From Aquabacterium sp029268225 (GTDB lineage: Bacteria; Pseudomonadota; Gammaproteobacteria; Burkholderiales; Burkholderiaceae_C): DNA of 64,000 nt. Where the stretch lies: assembly GCF_037482285.1 (NCBI RefSeq), contig NZ_JBBEYB010000001.1:186001-250000 (forward strand). The letters run 5' to 3'. How positions within the stretch are numbered: position 1 is the first letter of the stretch; each line of letters starts with the position of its first letter. A model generated the notes under the pieces. That model made no database searches. It had not been told where the DNA came from and was given only the letters and a program-made list of their open reading frames with translations. The position numbers were made by a program, and so were the translations under genes. Of the stretch, positions 43,500-52,325 are shown piece by piece.

Positions 43500-45050
43500 T
43501 CAGCGCAGCTTGAACCAGCCCACCGCCTCGGTCAGCTTGGCCGTCTGCTCCTGCATGCTGGAGGCGGCAGCGGCGGACTGCTCCACCAGCGCAGCGTTCT
43601 GCTGTGTCATGGCATCCAGGTGAGAGACGGCTTCGTTGACCAGGCCAATGTCTTGGGCTTGCTCGCCAGCGTTCTCGGCGATGCGTGCAATCGTCTGATC
43701 GACCTGCTCGACGCTGGCCAGGATGGCCTGCATGGCGGAACCTGCTTCTTGCACCAGGCGTGAGCCAGACTCGACCCGCTCGGTGGATGCGGCGATCAGG
43801 CTCTTGATCTCGCGCGCTGCCTCGGCACTGCGCCCAGCCAGGGTGCGCACCTCGCTGGCCACCACGGCAAAGCCCCGGCCTTGCTCGCCCGCCCGGGCGG
43901 CTTCCACGGCCGCGTTCAGAGCCAGAATGTTGGTCTGGAAGGCGATGCCGTCGATCACGCCGATGATGTCGCCGATCTTGCGCGAGCTGGTCTGGATGTC
44001 GTCCATCGTGCTCACCACCTGGCTGACCACCTCGTGACCGCGCACCGCGTTGTCACGGGCCGAGGACGCCATCTGGTTGGCTGCGCGAGAGGCCTCGGTG
44101 TTCTCCTGCACGGCCTGGTGCAGCATGCCCACTGACGAGTGGGTTTCTTGCAGGCGTGCCGCGGTCTGCTCGGTGCGCTGGCTCAGGTCCTGGCTGCCCA
44201 GGGCAATTTCCTGGCTGGCGGTGACCATGTTGTCCACGCTGCCGCGCACCTGTCCGACCGTGCGGTTGAGCCCATCGGCCATGGCCTGCAGGGCTGCCAT
44301 CACCTCGCCGATTTCATCCTTGACGCGCCACTGGATGGACTGGCTGATGTCGCCCTGGGCGATGGCGTTGGTGAGGTCGCGCGCGCGGCCCAGGCGGGTG
44401 GTGATGGAGATGCTCATGCTGCGCATGACGAACCACAGCAAGGCCGCGGCAGCCAAGCAGATGGGCAGGTAGAGCAGGGCACGCTGGGCGTAGAGGGTCT
44501 GCAGGTCCTCCAGGTACACGCCTGAGCCGATCACCCAGCCCCAGGGAGCGAAGGGTGCCAGATAGGTTTCCTTGACGGCCGGCTTGCCGGTGCTGGGGCG
44601 CTTCCAGCTGTAGTGGTGCACGCCGCCGCCCGGCTGAGAGCCGACCCGCACCAGGTCGTTGAACAGCGGCTTGCCGTCGGCGTCCTTCACCTGGGTCATG
44701 TCCTGCCCGTCCAGCTTGGGCTGGTCGGCGTGCATGACCATGCGCACATCCTGGCTCAGCACGAAGAGGTAGCCGTCTTCGCCGTTGCGCAGTTGTCGCA
44801 AGACGTTGGCGGCCTGGGTGCGGGCCTGCTCGGGGTGCAGGTGCTGCTGATCCACCTCTTTTTGCAGCCAGGTGAGCACCGCCACGGCGCTGTTGACCTG
44901 GTCGCGCATGGCCTGCCGTCGGTCCTCCAGGCTCAGCTGGTACTGGTTGTAGAGCAGGAAGCTGGCAATGCCGATCACCACCAGCACGGTGCCAATGGTG
45001 GTCGCGCGGAGTTTGGCCGCCAAGGAGGCGGTATGGAGCCAGGAAGCCAT
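43500..45050 (-). CDS. Methyl-accepting chemotaxis protein with single Cache sensor
   Basis: A 516-residue chemoreceptor. TM1 is at about 15-34, a periplasmic sCache-type domain follows (DGYLFVLSQDVRMVMHADQPKLDG; APWGWVIGSGVYLEDL), TM2 is at about 193-210, then a HAMP and a long signalling helix pair. The CheA/CheW-binding tip is IDGIAFQTNILALNAAVEAARAGEQGRGFAVVA-like and intact. Cache domains of this kind often bind small carboxylates or amino acids; the ligand is unknown. No CheR pentapeptide is seen at the C-terminus (GWFKLR). Confidence 0.93.
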   Translation of the reverse strand: MASWLHTASLAAKLRATTIGTVLVVIGIASFLLYNQYQLSLEDRRQAMRDQVNSAVAVLTWLQKEVDQQHLHPEQARTQAANVLRQLRNGEDGYLFVLSQDVRMVMHADQPKLDGQDMTQVKDADGKPLFNDLVRVGSQPGGGVHHYSWKRPSTGKPAVKETYLAPFAPWGWVIGSGVYLEDLQTLYAQRALLYLPICLAAAALLWFVMRSMSISITTRLGRARDLTNAIAQGDISQSIQWRVKDEIGEVMAALQAMADGLNRTVGQVRGSVDNMVTASQEIALGSQDLSQRTEQTAARLQETHSSVGMLHQAVQENTEASRAANQMASSARDNAVRGHEVVSQVVSTMDDIQTSSRKIGDIIGVIDGIAFQTNILALNAAVEAARAGEQGRGFAVVASEVRTLAGRSAEAAREIKSLIAASTERVESGSRLVQEAGSAMQAILASVEQVDQTIARIAENAGEQAQDIGLVNEAVSHLDAMTQQNAALVEQSAAAASSMQEQTAKLTEAVGWFKLR

Positions 45051-45187
45051 GGTGGTCCGATGGGGGATCAGGGATTTCCGCAGTCTCTGCCACGAAAGCC
45101 GCCGCCGTCAAAGGCGGATACCCGCATTGACCCGCACAGGAGATGCAGGGGTGTGCGATGTCGCACAATGTTCCTGGATCATGGTTC

Positions 45188-45751
45188 TCAGGTGTCCGGC
45201 CCCATCAGTTTGATCGGGGTGATCTCGACGCTGTCGTGCGTGCCGTCGTTGACCCACAGGGTGCCATCCTGCACCGTGATCTGCAGCTGCATGCTGCGCT
45301 GAGCCAGTTGCGCCAGGGCCTGGCTCTGCTCGGAAGGGATCTGCCACACGGTCAGGTTCTGCGCGCGCGTGAGCTTGGTGGCGATGTTGCTCCACCAGAC
45401 GTTGGTGCTGCTCTGGAAGGCGTAGAGGCTGACCTTGCGGGCGCGGCCGGCGGCTTTCATCAGGCGCTTGTCATCGGGTTGGCCCACTTCGACCCAGTGC
45501 AGGATCTCGTCGGAGTAATTCTTTTGCCACAGCGCGGGCTCGTCGGGCTCCCACATGTCTTTGGCCAGCTCGATCGTCCCCTCGGAGGTGTCAGCCGGCC
45601 AGCCCAGGGCCAGGGCCAGCACGCGGATCATCATGCGCTCGTCGGCCTCAGAGGGGTGGCGGGCGATGGTGATGTTGGTGTCGACGTAGACGTTGCGGTC
45701 CATGTCGGCCAGGTTGAGCTGGGCTTTGTAGATCGTGGCTTTGATGGCCAT
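45188..45751 (-). CDS. yaeQ: YaeQ family protein
   Basis: A 187-residue protein matching YaeQ from end to end: MAIKATIYKAQLNLADMDRN at the start, HPSEADERMMIRVLALAL, WVEVGQPDDKRLMKAAGRA and WQIPSEQSQAL. The fold is related to PD-(D/E)XK nucleases (E and D-x-E/QxK-like residues in the middle). Reported effects on haemolysin transcription in E. coli do not define a molecular role. Confidence 0.93.
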   Translation of the reverse strand: MAIKATIYKAQLNLADMDRNVYVDTNITIARHPSEADERMMIRVLALALGWPADTSEGTIELAKDMWEPDEPALWQKNYSDEILHWVEVGQPDDKRLMKAAGRARKVSLYAFQSSTNVWWSNIATKLTRAQNLTVWQIPSEQSQALAQLAQRSMQLQITVQDGTLWVNDGTHDSVEITPIKLMGPDT

Positions 45752-45773
45752 GGGGAGAACCTGTCAGGAGCGG

Positions 45774-45795
45774 AAAACGGGCCGCACGGCGGCCC
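45774..45795 (-). terminator. Terminator of the alpha/beta hydrolase gene
   Basis: GGGCCGC-CGT-GCGGCCC on the minus strand is followed by GTTTT. It lies between the hydrolase stop and yaeQ, so the two are probably separate transcripts. Confidence 0.75.
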
Positions 45796-45804
45796 AAACC
45801 GCGA

Positions 45805-46677
45805 TCATCCCGCAAAAACACGCGCCAGCCAGTCGCTCAAGGCCTGCAGCACCTGATCTTGTGCCACTTCGTTGAAGATTTCGTGGCTCAGCCCAGGCCA
45901 GGGGCGGGCGGTGACGCAGGTCGTGGGCGCCGCGGCGGCAAAGGCGGCGGAGCCGGCCGGATCCACGCAGCGGTCGTCTTCACCCCACATGATGAGGGTG
46001 GGGGTGTGCCAGGCCGGGGTGCGTTGGCGGACCACGGCGCCCGCATCGAGCAGGAAGTGGCTGAGGCGGCCGCTGATGCGGTCATGCACCAGCGGGTCGG
46101 CGATGTAGGCGGCCACGGTGGCGGGGTTGTGGCAGATCCACTCGGGCTTCAGACCATTGCCCACCGCCACATTGGGCGTGAGGCGGGCCACGGTGTGGAG
46201 CAGTGCTTTCTGCACCCCGCTCAGCGGGATGGCCAGCGCGGGGGAGGACAGCACCAGCGCTTCCACCGGGCGGGCCCAGGGCGCGGCTTCGGCGGGCTGG
46301 GTCTGCTGCGCGGCGACAAAGCGCGCGGCAATCGCGCCGCCCAGGCTGTGTCCGATCAGCAGCAGGCGCTGGCCGGGGTAGCCCAGGCGCACCAGATCGA
46401 TGGCGCTGGCCAAGTCGTGCAGCAGATCGTCATCGTGCTGCAGCACGCCACGGGCCCCGGGTGAGCGGCCATGGCCGCGGTGGTCGTAGCTGACCACGCT
46501 CCAGCCCAGGCGGTTGAGGTGAGCGGCCACATGGGCGTAACGGGCACCGTGTTCACCCAGGCCGTGCACGATCAGGGCCACGCCGCGGCCGCGCACTTCG
46601 GGCGGCAGGGGCCAGTGGTGCAGGTGCAGGTCCAGGCCATCGCGGGTGCGGACGGTGGTGGGCAGGCGTTGCGGCAT
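45805..46677 (-). CDS. Alpha/beta hydrolase, monoacylglycerol-lipase-like
   Basis: A 290-residue serine hydrolase. The HGLGEHGARYAHVAAHL oxyanion region and nucleophile GHSLGG (S111) are those of the lysophospholipase / monoacylglycerol lipase group (Hydrolase_4). The acid is likely in LIMWGEDDRCVDP and the His in WPGLSHEIFNE. No signal peptide is present, so it is cytoplasmic. It probably cleaves glycerol esters or similar lipids. Confidence 0.85.
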   Translation of the reverse strand: MPQRLPTTVRTRDGLDLHLHHWPLPPEVRGRGVALIVHGLGEHGARYAHVAAHLNRLGWSVVSYDHRGHGRSPGARGVLQHDDDLLHDLASAIDLVRLGYPGQRLLLIGHSLGGAIAARFVAAQQTQPAEAAPWARPVEALVLSSPALAIPLSGVQKALLHTVARLTPNVAVGNGLKPEWICHNPATVAAYIADPLVHDRISGRLSHFLLDAGAVVRQRTPAWHTPTLIMWGEDDRCVDPAGSAAFAAAAPTTCVTARPWPGLSHEIFNEVAQDQVLQALSDWLARVFAG

Positions 46678-46733
46678 GGAGAGGCTTTCGTTAAGGGGGC
46701 GAGGAAAGAGGGGCGGGAGGCCAGGCGGGCGGC

Positions 46734-47546
46734 TCAGAGAGCATGGCCGGCACCGCGCAGCCGGCGCAGCCAGCTCAGGCCCACGGAGGTGGTGGTGCGG
46801 GGGCGGTATTCGCAGCCGATCCAGCCGTCCCAGTTCAGGCGTCGCAGTTCGTCGAACACCCAGGGCCAGGCCAACTCGCCGTCGTCGGGTTCGCCCCGGT
46901 CAGGCACGGCGGCGATCTGCAGGTGGCCGACCTGACCAGTGGGCAGCCACTGGCGCAGGCGCATGGTCACATCCCCCTCGACGATCTGGCAGTGGTACAG
47001 GTCCATCTGCACCTGCAGGTGCGGAGAGCCGATGCGCTGCACCAGGGCGTGTGCCGCGGTCTGGTGGGTCAGCAGGTAGCCGGGCATGTCGCGCGGGTTG
47101 ATGGGCTCGATCACCAGGATGCGGCCATGGTGTTTGGCCTGTTCCGTGGCCCAGCGCAGGTTCAGCTCGAAGCGTACCCAGGCGTCGGCACGTTCTTCCG
47201 GGGTGCTCATGGGAGGCAGGCCGGCCATGATGTGGATGCGGGGGCAGTCGAGCGCCACAGCGCGGGCCAGGGCCTCACGCACCACGCGTTGAAAATCGGC
47301 CTGGCGTCCTGGCAGGCTGGCCAGCCCACGCTCGCCGCGTGCCCACTCACCGGGCTCGGCGTTGAACAGCACCAACTGCAGGTTCAGATCGTGCAGGCGC
47401 GCCTGGATCTCGGCCAGAGGGTGTTCGTGTAGCAGCAGGCACTCGACCCCGTTGAAGCCATCGCGGGCCGCGGCAGCAAAGCGGTCGAGAAAGGGCAGTT
47501 CGGGGTACAACCAGGACAGGTTGGCGGCGAATTTCAGGGCAGACAT
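46734..47546 (-). CDS. hyi: Hydroxypyruvate isomerase
   Basis: A 270-residue TIM-barrel enzyme of the xylose-isomerase-like family. It starts MSALKFAANLSWLYPELPFL, and metal-site segments IEPINPRDMPGYLL, QMDLYHCQIVEGD and GCEYRPR match Hyi/OtnI. It interconverts hydroxypyruvate and tartronate semialdehyde in glyoxylate metabolism. No glyoxylate carboligase or tartronate semialdehyde reductase is adjacent. It is divergent from the AmpG-like permease. Confidence 0.88.
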   Translation of the reverse strand: MSALKFAANLSWLYPELPFLDRFAAAARDGFNGVECLLLHEHPLAEIQARLHDLNLQLVLFNAEPGEWARGERGLASLPGRQADFQRVVREALARAVALDCPRIHIMAGLPPMSTPEERADAWVRFELNLRWATEQAKHHGRILVIEPINPRDMPGYLLTHQTAAHALVQRIGSPHLQVQMDLYHCQIVEGDVTMRLRQWLPTGQVGHLQIAAVPDRGEPDDGELAWPWVFDELRRLNWDGWIGCEYRPRTTTSVGLSWLRRLRGAGHAL

Positions 47547-47627
47547 GGCACCGAAGCGTAGCCGAGAACGCCCCGCGTCCGCAGGTCATGGGCACGGACA
47601 GTCACGGGGGTTTCCTACAATCGACGC

Positions 47628-49151
47628 ATGTCCTCACCTTCCCCCGACCAGGCGCGCGTGCCTGTGACCCGCCGTCTGATGTTCTGGGTGGCCCTCCTGT
47701 ACTTCTCGGAGGGGCTGCCGCTGGGCGTTTTTTACGATCTGTTTCCGGTGCACATGCGCCAGTCGGGCGTGGGGCCCGCCGAGATCGGTCTGTTGAGTTT
47801 GCTGGGCCTGGCCTGGACCGTGAAGTTTCTGTGGGCACCGTTGGTGGATGCCTGGCGCGGGCACCGCCTGTGGATCGCCGGGGCCAATGCCGGCATGGCT
47901 CTGGTGCTGGCGACGCTGGCCTTGAATCCCCAGGCGCTGGGGCAGGGGGCGACCTGGCCCTGGGTGCTGCTGGCGGCCTTCACCTTCCTGTCGGCCACCA
48001 ACGACATCGCCACCGACGGCTACACGATCGAGCTGCTGTCCAAGGGCCAGTACGGCGTGGCCAATGGCCTGCGCATCGGCTTTTACCGGGTGGGCATGCT
48101 GGCGGCCGGTGCCCTGCTGGTGGTGGCGGGCTGGTCGGGTACACCAGGGCAGCCCAATTGGGCGGCGGCCTATGGCATGGGCGCGCTGCTCATGCTGCTC
48201 AATGCCATGGTGATTGTGACGGCGCCACCGCAACCGCCGCGCGCTGCCCGCGTCGAGGGGGCATCGTCGCGCGAATGGGCGGCCGTGCGTGCACAGCCGC
48301 TGTGGCTGGTGGCGCTGGGCTTGCTGCTGGCCGGTCTGCTGTGGCCGGTGTTGGGCCCGGTGGGCAAGGCGTTCAACTGGGCCTGGGTGCAGGCCATCAG
48401 CAGCACCTGGTGGTTCAAGGGTGCGGTGCCTGTGGGCCTGATGTTCGCCGGTGCCATCCTGATGGTGCGCGCGGCGCGGGGTCCGCAGGCGCACGTCATG
48501 TCCGAAGGCCCGGTGTTCGGCGCCTGGGTGGACCTGCTGGCCCGCCCCGGCATGCTCGCCGTGCTGGTCTTCATCCTCACTTTCAAGCTGGGGGACGCGG
48601 CCATGGGCTTCATGGTCAAACCCTTCTGGGTGGACGCGGGTTTCACGCCCGCCCAGATTGGTCTGGTCAGCGTCAACGTGGGCTTGGGCCTGTCCATTCT
48701 GGGGGGGCTGATCGGCGGGGCCTATGTGGACCGCGTGGGCATCTTCAAGGGCTTGTGGGTGCTGGGCCTGTGGCAGGCCTTGTCCAACCTGGGCTATGCG
48801 CTGGCAGCTTGGTATGTCCCGCCCACCGAGCCTGGTATGCAAGTGAGTGTTCACTATCAAGCTGTGGTGTACGCGGCCAGTGGTCTGGAGAGCTTCACCG
48901 GCGGCCTGGGCACCGGGGCCTTTCTGGCCTTTTTGATGGGCATCACCAGCAAGGCCCGCGCCACGACCGAGTACGCCATCCTGTCGTCCATCTTTGCGTT
49001 TTCGCGGGCGGTGGCGGGGTGGGCTGGCGGCCTGGGCGTGGAGCAGATGGGCTACGCGTCCTTCTTTTTCCTCACCTTCTGGCTGTCTTTCCCGGCGTAT
49101 TTGTTGCTGCCGGCCGTCCGGCGTATGCTCGGCCGCGACGAGACGCGTTAA
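47628..49151 (+). CDS. AmpG-like MFS permease
   Basis: A 507-residue membrane protein with about 12-14 helices. RRLMFWVALLYFSEGLPLGV and LSATNDIATDGYTIELLSKG match the PAT/AmpG branch of the major facilitator superfamily, whose members import anhydromuropeptides or acetyl-CoA-type substrates. SKARATTEYAILSSIFAFSR near the end is also typical. It may serve cell-wall recycling, but no beta-lactamase or amidase gene is adjacent, so the substrate is unproven. Confidence 0.85.
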   Translation: MSSPSPDQARVPVTRRLMFWVALLYFSEGLPLGVFYDLFPVHMRQSGVGPAEIGLLSLLGLAWTVKFLWAPLVDAWRGHRLWIAGANAGMALVLATLALNPQALGQGATWPWVLLAAFTFLSATNDIATDGYTIELLSKGQYGVANGLRIGFYRVGMLAAGALLVVAGWSGTPGQPNWAAAYGMGALLMLLNAMVIVTAPPQPPRAARVEGASSREWAAVRAQPLWLVALGLLLAGLLWPVLGPVGKAFNWAWVQAISSTWWFKGAVPVGLMFAGAILMVRAARGPQAHVMSEGPVFGAWVDLLARPGMLAVLVFILTFKLGDAAMGFMVKPFWVDAGFTPAQIGLVSVNVGLGLSILGGLIGGAYVDRVGIFKGLWVLGLWQALSNLGYALAAWYVPPTEPGMQVSVHYQAVVYAASGLESFTGGLGTGAFLAFLMGITSKARATTEYAILSSIFAFSRAVAGWAGGLGVEQMGYASFFFLTFWLSFPAYLLLPAVRRMLGRDETR

Positions 49152-49216
49152 GGACTTGAAGGGCGGCACGTCGCGCCCATCTGATCCCCTCTGTTGACCC
49201 GAAACCCCTGCCTGCC

Positions 49217-50158
49217 ATGAACCCCTCCTTCTCTGCCGTGCGTGAACTCCCCCGTCGCCTGCTGTCGCTGGGCGTGGTATCGCTGGCGCTGGCCAGTCCC
49301 TGGGCCCTGGCCCGCGAGGGGGTGGACGTCAGCAAGCAGCACTCGGGCTTTGCGCGCCTGGTGCCCGCCGACCAGGTGGAAGCCGCTGCGCAGCAGCAAT
49401 ACAACCAGATGGCCTCCCAGGCCAAGGCGCAGAACGCGCTGCTGCCCGACAACCACCCTCAGGTGGTGCGGCTGAAGGCGATTGCCCAGCGCATCGTGCC
49501 CTACACCCTGGAGTGGAACAGCCGTGCCCGTCAGTGGCAGTGGCAGGTCATGGCCCTGAACTCGAAGGAGCTCAACGCGTTTTGCATGCCCGGCGGCAAG
49601 ATTGCTTTCTACACCGGCATCCTGGAAACGCTCAAGCTCACCGACGACGAGACCGCGATGATCATGGGCCACGAGATGGCGCATGCCCTGCGTGAGCACG
49701 CCCGCGAGCGCATGGGCAAGAGTTCGGCCACGCAGATTGGCGCCAGCCTGATCTCGAGTCTGCTCGGCTTGGGCAGTGCGGGCGACACCTTGTTGAACAT
49801 GGGCGGGCAGTTGCTGACGCTGAAATTCAGCCGCGAGAACGAGTCCGAAGCCGATCTGGTCGGCATGGAACTGGCGGCCCGCGCCGGTTATGACCCGCGG
49901 GCTGGCATCAGCCTGTGGAAGAAGATGGCCGCGGCCTCGAAGGGCGCGCCGCCGCAATGGCTGTCCACCCACCCGGCCAGCGGGACCCGCATCCAGGAGA
50001 TGGAAGCGGCCATGCCGCAGGTGATGCCGCTGTATGAGCGTGCCGCCAAGCCGCCGCGCCGTTACGACGCGCCCGCCCGCACCGGCGCTTACTACCTGAG
50101 TCAGGAGCCACTGGCCTTCTGGGGCCGGGGTACCTCGCCGCTGTTGACGCGGGACTGA
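49217..50158 (+). CDS. Exported M48-family metalloprotease
   Basis: A 313-residue periplasmic zinc protease, LoiP/YcaL-like. Residues 1-32 form a signal peptide ending ALA. The zinc motif HEMAH is at 152-156 and the third ligand E211 lies in ENESEADLVG; NAFCMPGGKIAFYTGIL precedes the active site as usual. The C-terminal motif WLSTHPASGTRIQEME is typical. It likely degrades misfolded outer-membrane proteins. It is not lipidated. A strong terminator follows. Confidence 0.92.
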   Translation: MNPSFSAVRELPRRLLSLGVVSLALASPWALAREGVDVSKQHSGFARLVPADQVEAAAQQQYNQMASQAKAQNALLPDNHPQVVRLKAIAQRIVPYTLEWNSRARQWQWQVMALNSKELNAFCMPGGKIAFYTGILETLKLTDDETAMIMGHEMAHALREHARERMGKSSATQIGASLISSLLGLGSAGDTLLNMGGQLLTLKFSRENESEADLVGMELAARAGYDPRAGISLWKKMAAASKGAPPQWLSTHPASGTRIQEMEAAMPQVMPLYERAAKPPRRYDAPARTGAYYLSQEPLAFWGRGTSPLLTRD

Positions 50159-50185
50159 GGTTCGGCCGCCCTGAGGTCGCACCCA

Positions 50186-50220
50186 CAAACCCCGCGCCCG
50201 GACAGTCGGGGCGGGGTTTG
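50186..50220. terminator. Strong bidirectional-type terminator after the M48 protease
   Basis: CAAACCCCGC and GCGGGGTTTG are perfect 10-base arms, with inner CCCG/CGGG pairing. The stem's own A/T ends supply the U-run in either direction. Confidence 0.85.
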
Positions 50221-50495
50221 TTAACATGCCCCTATGCTTCATCGCTCGGCCTTCGCCTCTTGCTGCCTGCTGTGCGCCGCCCACCCTGGGATGGCAGCTG
50301 GCGTGTGCCTGCAGGGGGGCACCGGCCTGTTGGCGGCACGACGCTGGCCACACAAGCCGGTTGCACATTCCCCGGCCCGGCGATAACCCCACCTCCTTCT
50401 TTTTGCGCACACCATCATCGCCGGGCCCCTGCTCAGCGCGATCGTGCCTTGCCGTGTCACGCGGATGCGGGAGGCCGCCTTGATGGAGATGCGTC
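50221..50495. other. Gap before the hexapeptide-repeat gene
   Basis: About 275 bp with no convincing gene. A plus-strand frame from 50226 to 50483 is rich in Arg, Cys and Pro with no domain and looks like chance. No recognisable promoter, operator or RNA structure was found here. Confidence 0.4.
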
Positions 50496-51419
50496 ATGTC
50501 GACGAAGCCCGCCACGCTGTCCGCCCCGAACCCCGCTGCGGCGATGGAGTTCACCAAGCGCTTTCTGCGCGCCAAGAATCCCTGCGCCAACGGCTTTCGC
50601 TGGTTCGTGCGCCACATCGAAGACGGCACCAGCTACCAGGAGGCCCTGGACACGCTGGTGCAGGCGGGTCGTGTGGGCGACGCCTGCTGGCTGCTCGACC
50701 AGTTCGGCCCGACCGATGCCGTGCTGACGGTGGACGCCATCGAGGCCGAGGCCATCGTGTTCTCGGGAACGCTGGAGGTGCGTGGTCACATTGAGGTGAG
50801 CACGGTGCTGCGGGCCGGTCGCATGATCCGGGCTGGTGGGGGCATCCGCGCGGGCGAGGAGATCGTGGCCGGCGAAGGCATCCGGGTGGGCGGCGGCATC
50901 CGCTGCGAAGGCCGTTTGAGCTCGGGCGGCGACGTGCGGGCCGACTGGGGCATTGAGGTGCAGCGGGCCCTGACGTGCGCCGACGACGTGCGCGCCGGCT
51001 GGGACCTGATCTGCGGTGACAAGCTCCAGGTGGACGGCCACATTGTGGTGGGCCAGGACCTGATCGCACAGGCGGCGGTGCAATGCGGCAAGAGCGTGCG
51101 CGTTGGCCGGCGTCTGCGGGTGGCCGACAGCCTGCGTGCGGGACAGGGCATCTGGACCGGCGACGACATCGCCTGCGGTATGCACCTGGAGGCGGGGTGG
51201 GGCGTGAAGTCGGGCGGGTCGATCCAGGCGCAGGGGGCCGTGAAGGCGGGCGAGAGCCTGTGCGCGCATGGCGAGATCTGTGCCGGAGGCGGCTACGGCG
51301 TCTACGCAGGCCTGAGCGTGCAGGTGGACACCTGGGCGGCCAGTGCCCAGGTCATGGCCGAGCGCAAGCCCGAGGGCCTGATGAGTGGCTGCTGGGCGGG
51401 GCCTTCGCCGCTGGCTTGA
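50496..51419 (+). CDS. Hexapeptide-repeat protein, predicted beta-solenoid
   Basis: A 307-residue protein of unknown function. Residues 1-80 form a small helical domain (FTKRFLRAKNPCANGFRWFV; SYQEALDTLVQAGRVGDACW). From about 82 to 278 the sequence repeats every six residues about 33 times with pattern x-[ILV]-x-[AVCS]-[GDA]-x, for example MIRAGG GIRAGE EIVAGE GIRVGG. Such regularity predicts a parallel beta-helix, as in bactofilins or the FapA/DUF342 proteins, though neither family is clearly matched. There is no signal peptide or membrane helix, so it is cytoplasmic and possibly polymer-forming. Several Cys occupy the inward position. It stands alone between a terminator and a convergent gene. 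Confidence 0.8.
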   Translation: MSTKPATLSAPNPAAAMEFTKRFLRAKNPCANGFRWFVRHIEDGTSYQEALDTLVQAGRVGDACWLLDQFGPTDAVLTVDAIEAEAIVFSGTLEVRGHIEVSTVLRAGRMIRAGGGIRAGEEIVAGEGIRVGGGIRCEGRLSSGGDVRADWGIEVQRALTCADDVRAGWDLICGDKLQVDGHIVVGQDLIAQAAVQCGKSVRVGRRLRVADSLRAGQGIWTGDDIACGMHLEAGWGVKSGGSIQAQGAVKAGESLCAHGEICAGGGYGVYAGLSVQVDTWAASAQVMAERKPEGLMSGCWAGPSPLA

Positions 51420-51468
51420 GGCAGGCCTGCTCGCCTGTTCTCAGGTGGACGAGGTGGGTCGTTCCGGC

Positions 51469-52107
51469 TCAGCGGCCTTGCAGGAAGGGGTTGTAGCGAC
51501 GCTCTTCGCCGAAGGTGCTTTCCGGGCCGTGGCCAGGGGTGAAGGTCACGTCGTCGCCCAGTGGCAGCAGCTTGGACTTGATCGCGTGGATCAGGTCGGC
51601 GTGGTTGCCTTGCGGGAAGTCGGTGCGGCCGATGCTGCCGGCAAACAGCACATCGCCCACGAAGGCATGGCGGGTGCCTTCGTGGAAGAACACCACGTGG
51701 CCGGGCGTGTGGCCGGGGCAGTGCAGCACCTTGAGCGTGTGCTCGCCGATGCTGACCTCGTCGCCGTCGTGCAGCCAGCGCGTGGGCGTGAAGTGTTCGG
51801 CCTGCGGGAACCCGAACATCTGGCTTTGCTTGGGCAGCCCGTCGATCCAGAACTGATCGCCGGTGTGCGGGCCGATGATGGGGAGGTCGAGCTCACGCGC
51901 CAGCGTGCCGGTGCCGCCCGCGTGGTCGATGTGCGCGTGCGTGAGCCACAGCGCCTTGAGAACCAGGCCGCGCTCTTCCACGGCCTCGAGCAGCTTGCCC
52001 AGGTCACCCCCTGGGTCGATCAGGGCCGCCTCGTGCGTGGCGTCGCACCAGACGAGCGAGCAGTTCTGTTCGAACGGGGTGACGGGGATGGTGAGGCGCT
52101 GGAACAT
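51469..52107 (-). CDS. Metallo-beta-lactamase-fold hydrolase, glyoxalase-II-like
   Basis: A 212-residue enzyme of the YcbL/GloB-like type. The binuclear metal motif THAHIDHAGG (56-65) is complete, followed by VLHCPGHTPGHVVFF, FVGDVLFAGSIGRTDFPQG and FTPGHGPESTFGEE. The short length and absence of the C-terminal glutathione-binding domain of GloB suggest a type II glyoxalase of the YcbL kind, or a related thioesterase. The start is ATG 52107; an upstream in-frame start adds eight residues. Confidence 0.9.
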   Translation of the reverse strand: MFQRLTIPVTPFEQNCSLVWCDATHEAALIDPGGDLGKLLEAVEERGLVLKALWLTHAHIDHAGGTGTLARELDLPIIGPHTGDQFWIDGLPKQSQMFGFPQAEHFTPTRWLHDGDEVSIGEHTLKVLHCPGHTPGHVVFFHEGTRHAFVGDVLFAGSIGRTDFPQGNHADLIHAIKSKLLPLGDDVTFTPGHGPESTFGEERRYNPFLQGR

Positions 52108-52325
52108 GGGGCAAGAGGATGTGGACAACAAAGTCTCAAAACGTGTTGATTTGAAACGACTTTAGGGAGCGTAGCATCTTTGGGCCTGGGGGCGTGCATG
52201 GGAGGGCTATCGCTGATGGAACTCAGCGGCCGGGGATTCGCTCCTTCATTGCGCACAGTCTTTGAGCGTGATCCGTGCTTCCAACCCAACGAGGCGTGAG
52301 CAGTTTGAGCAACTGCAACCGTGGC

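Noticed and set aside
50226..50483. Possible small gene upstream of the hexapeptide-repeat protein
   Set aside because: The 85-codon translation is Arg/Cys/Pro-rich, without a ribosome site or recognisable family.
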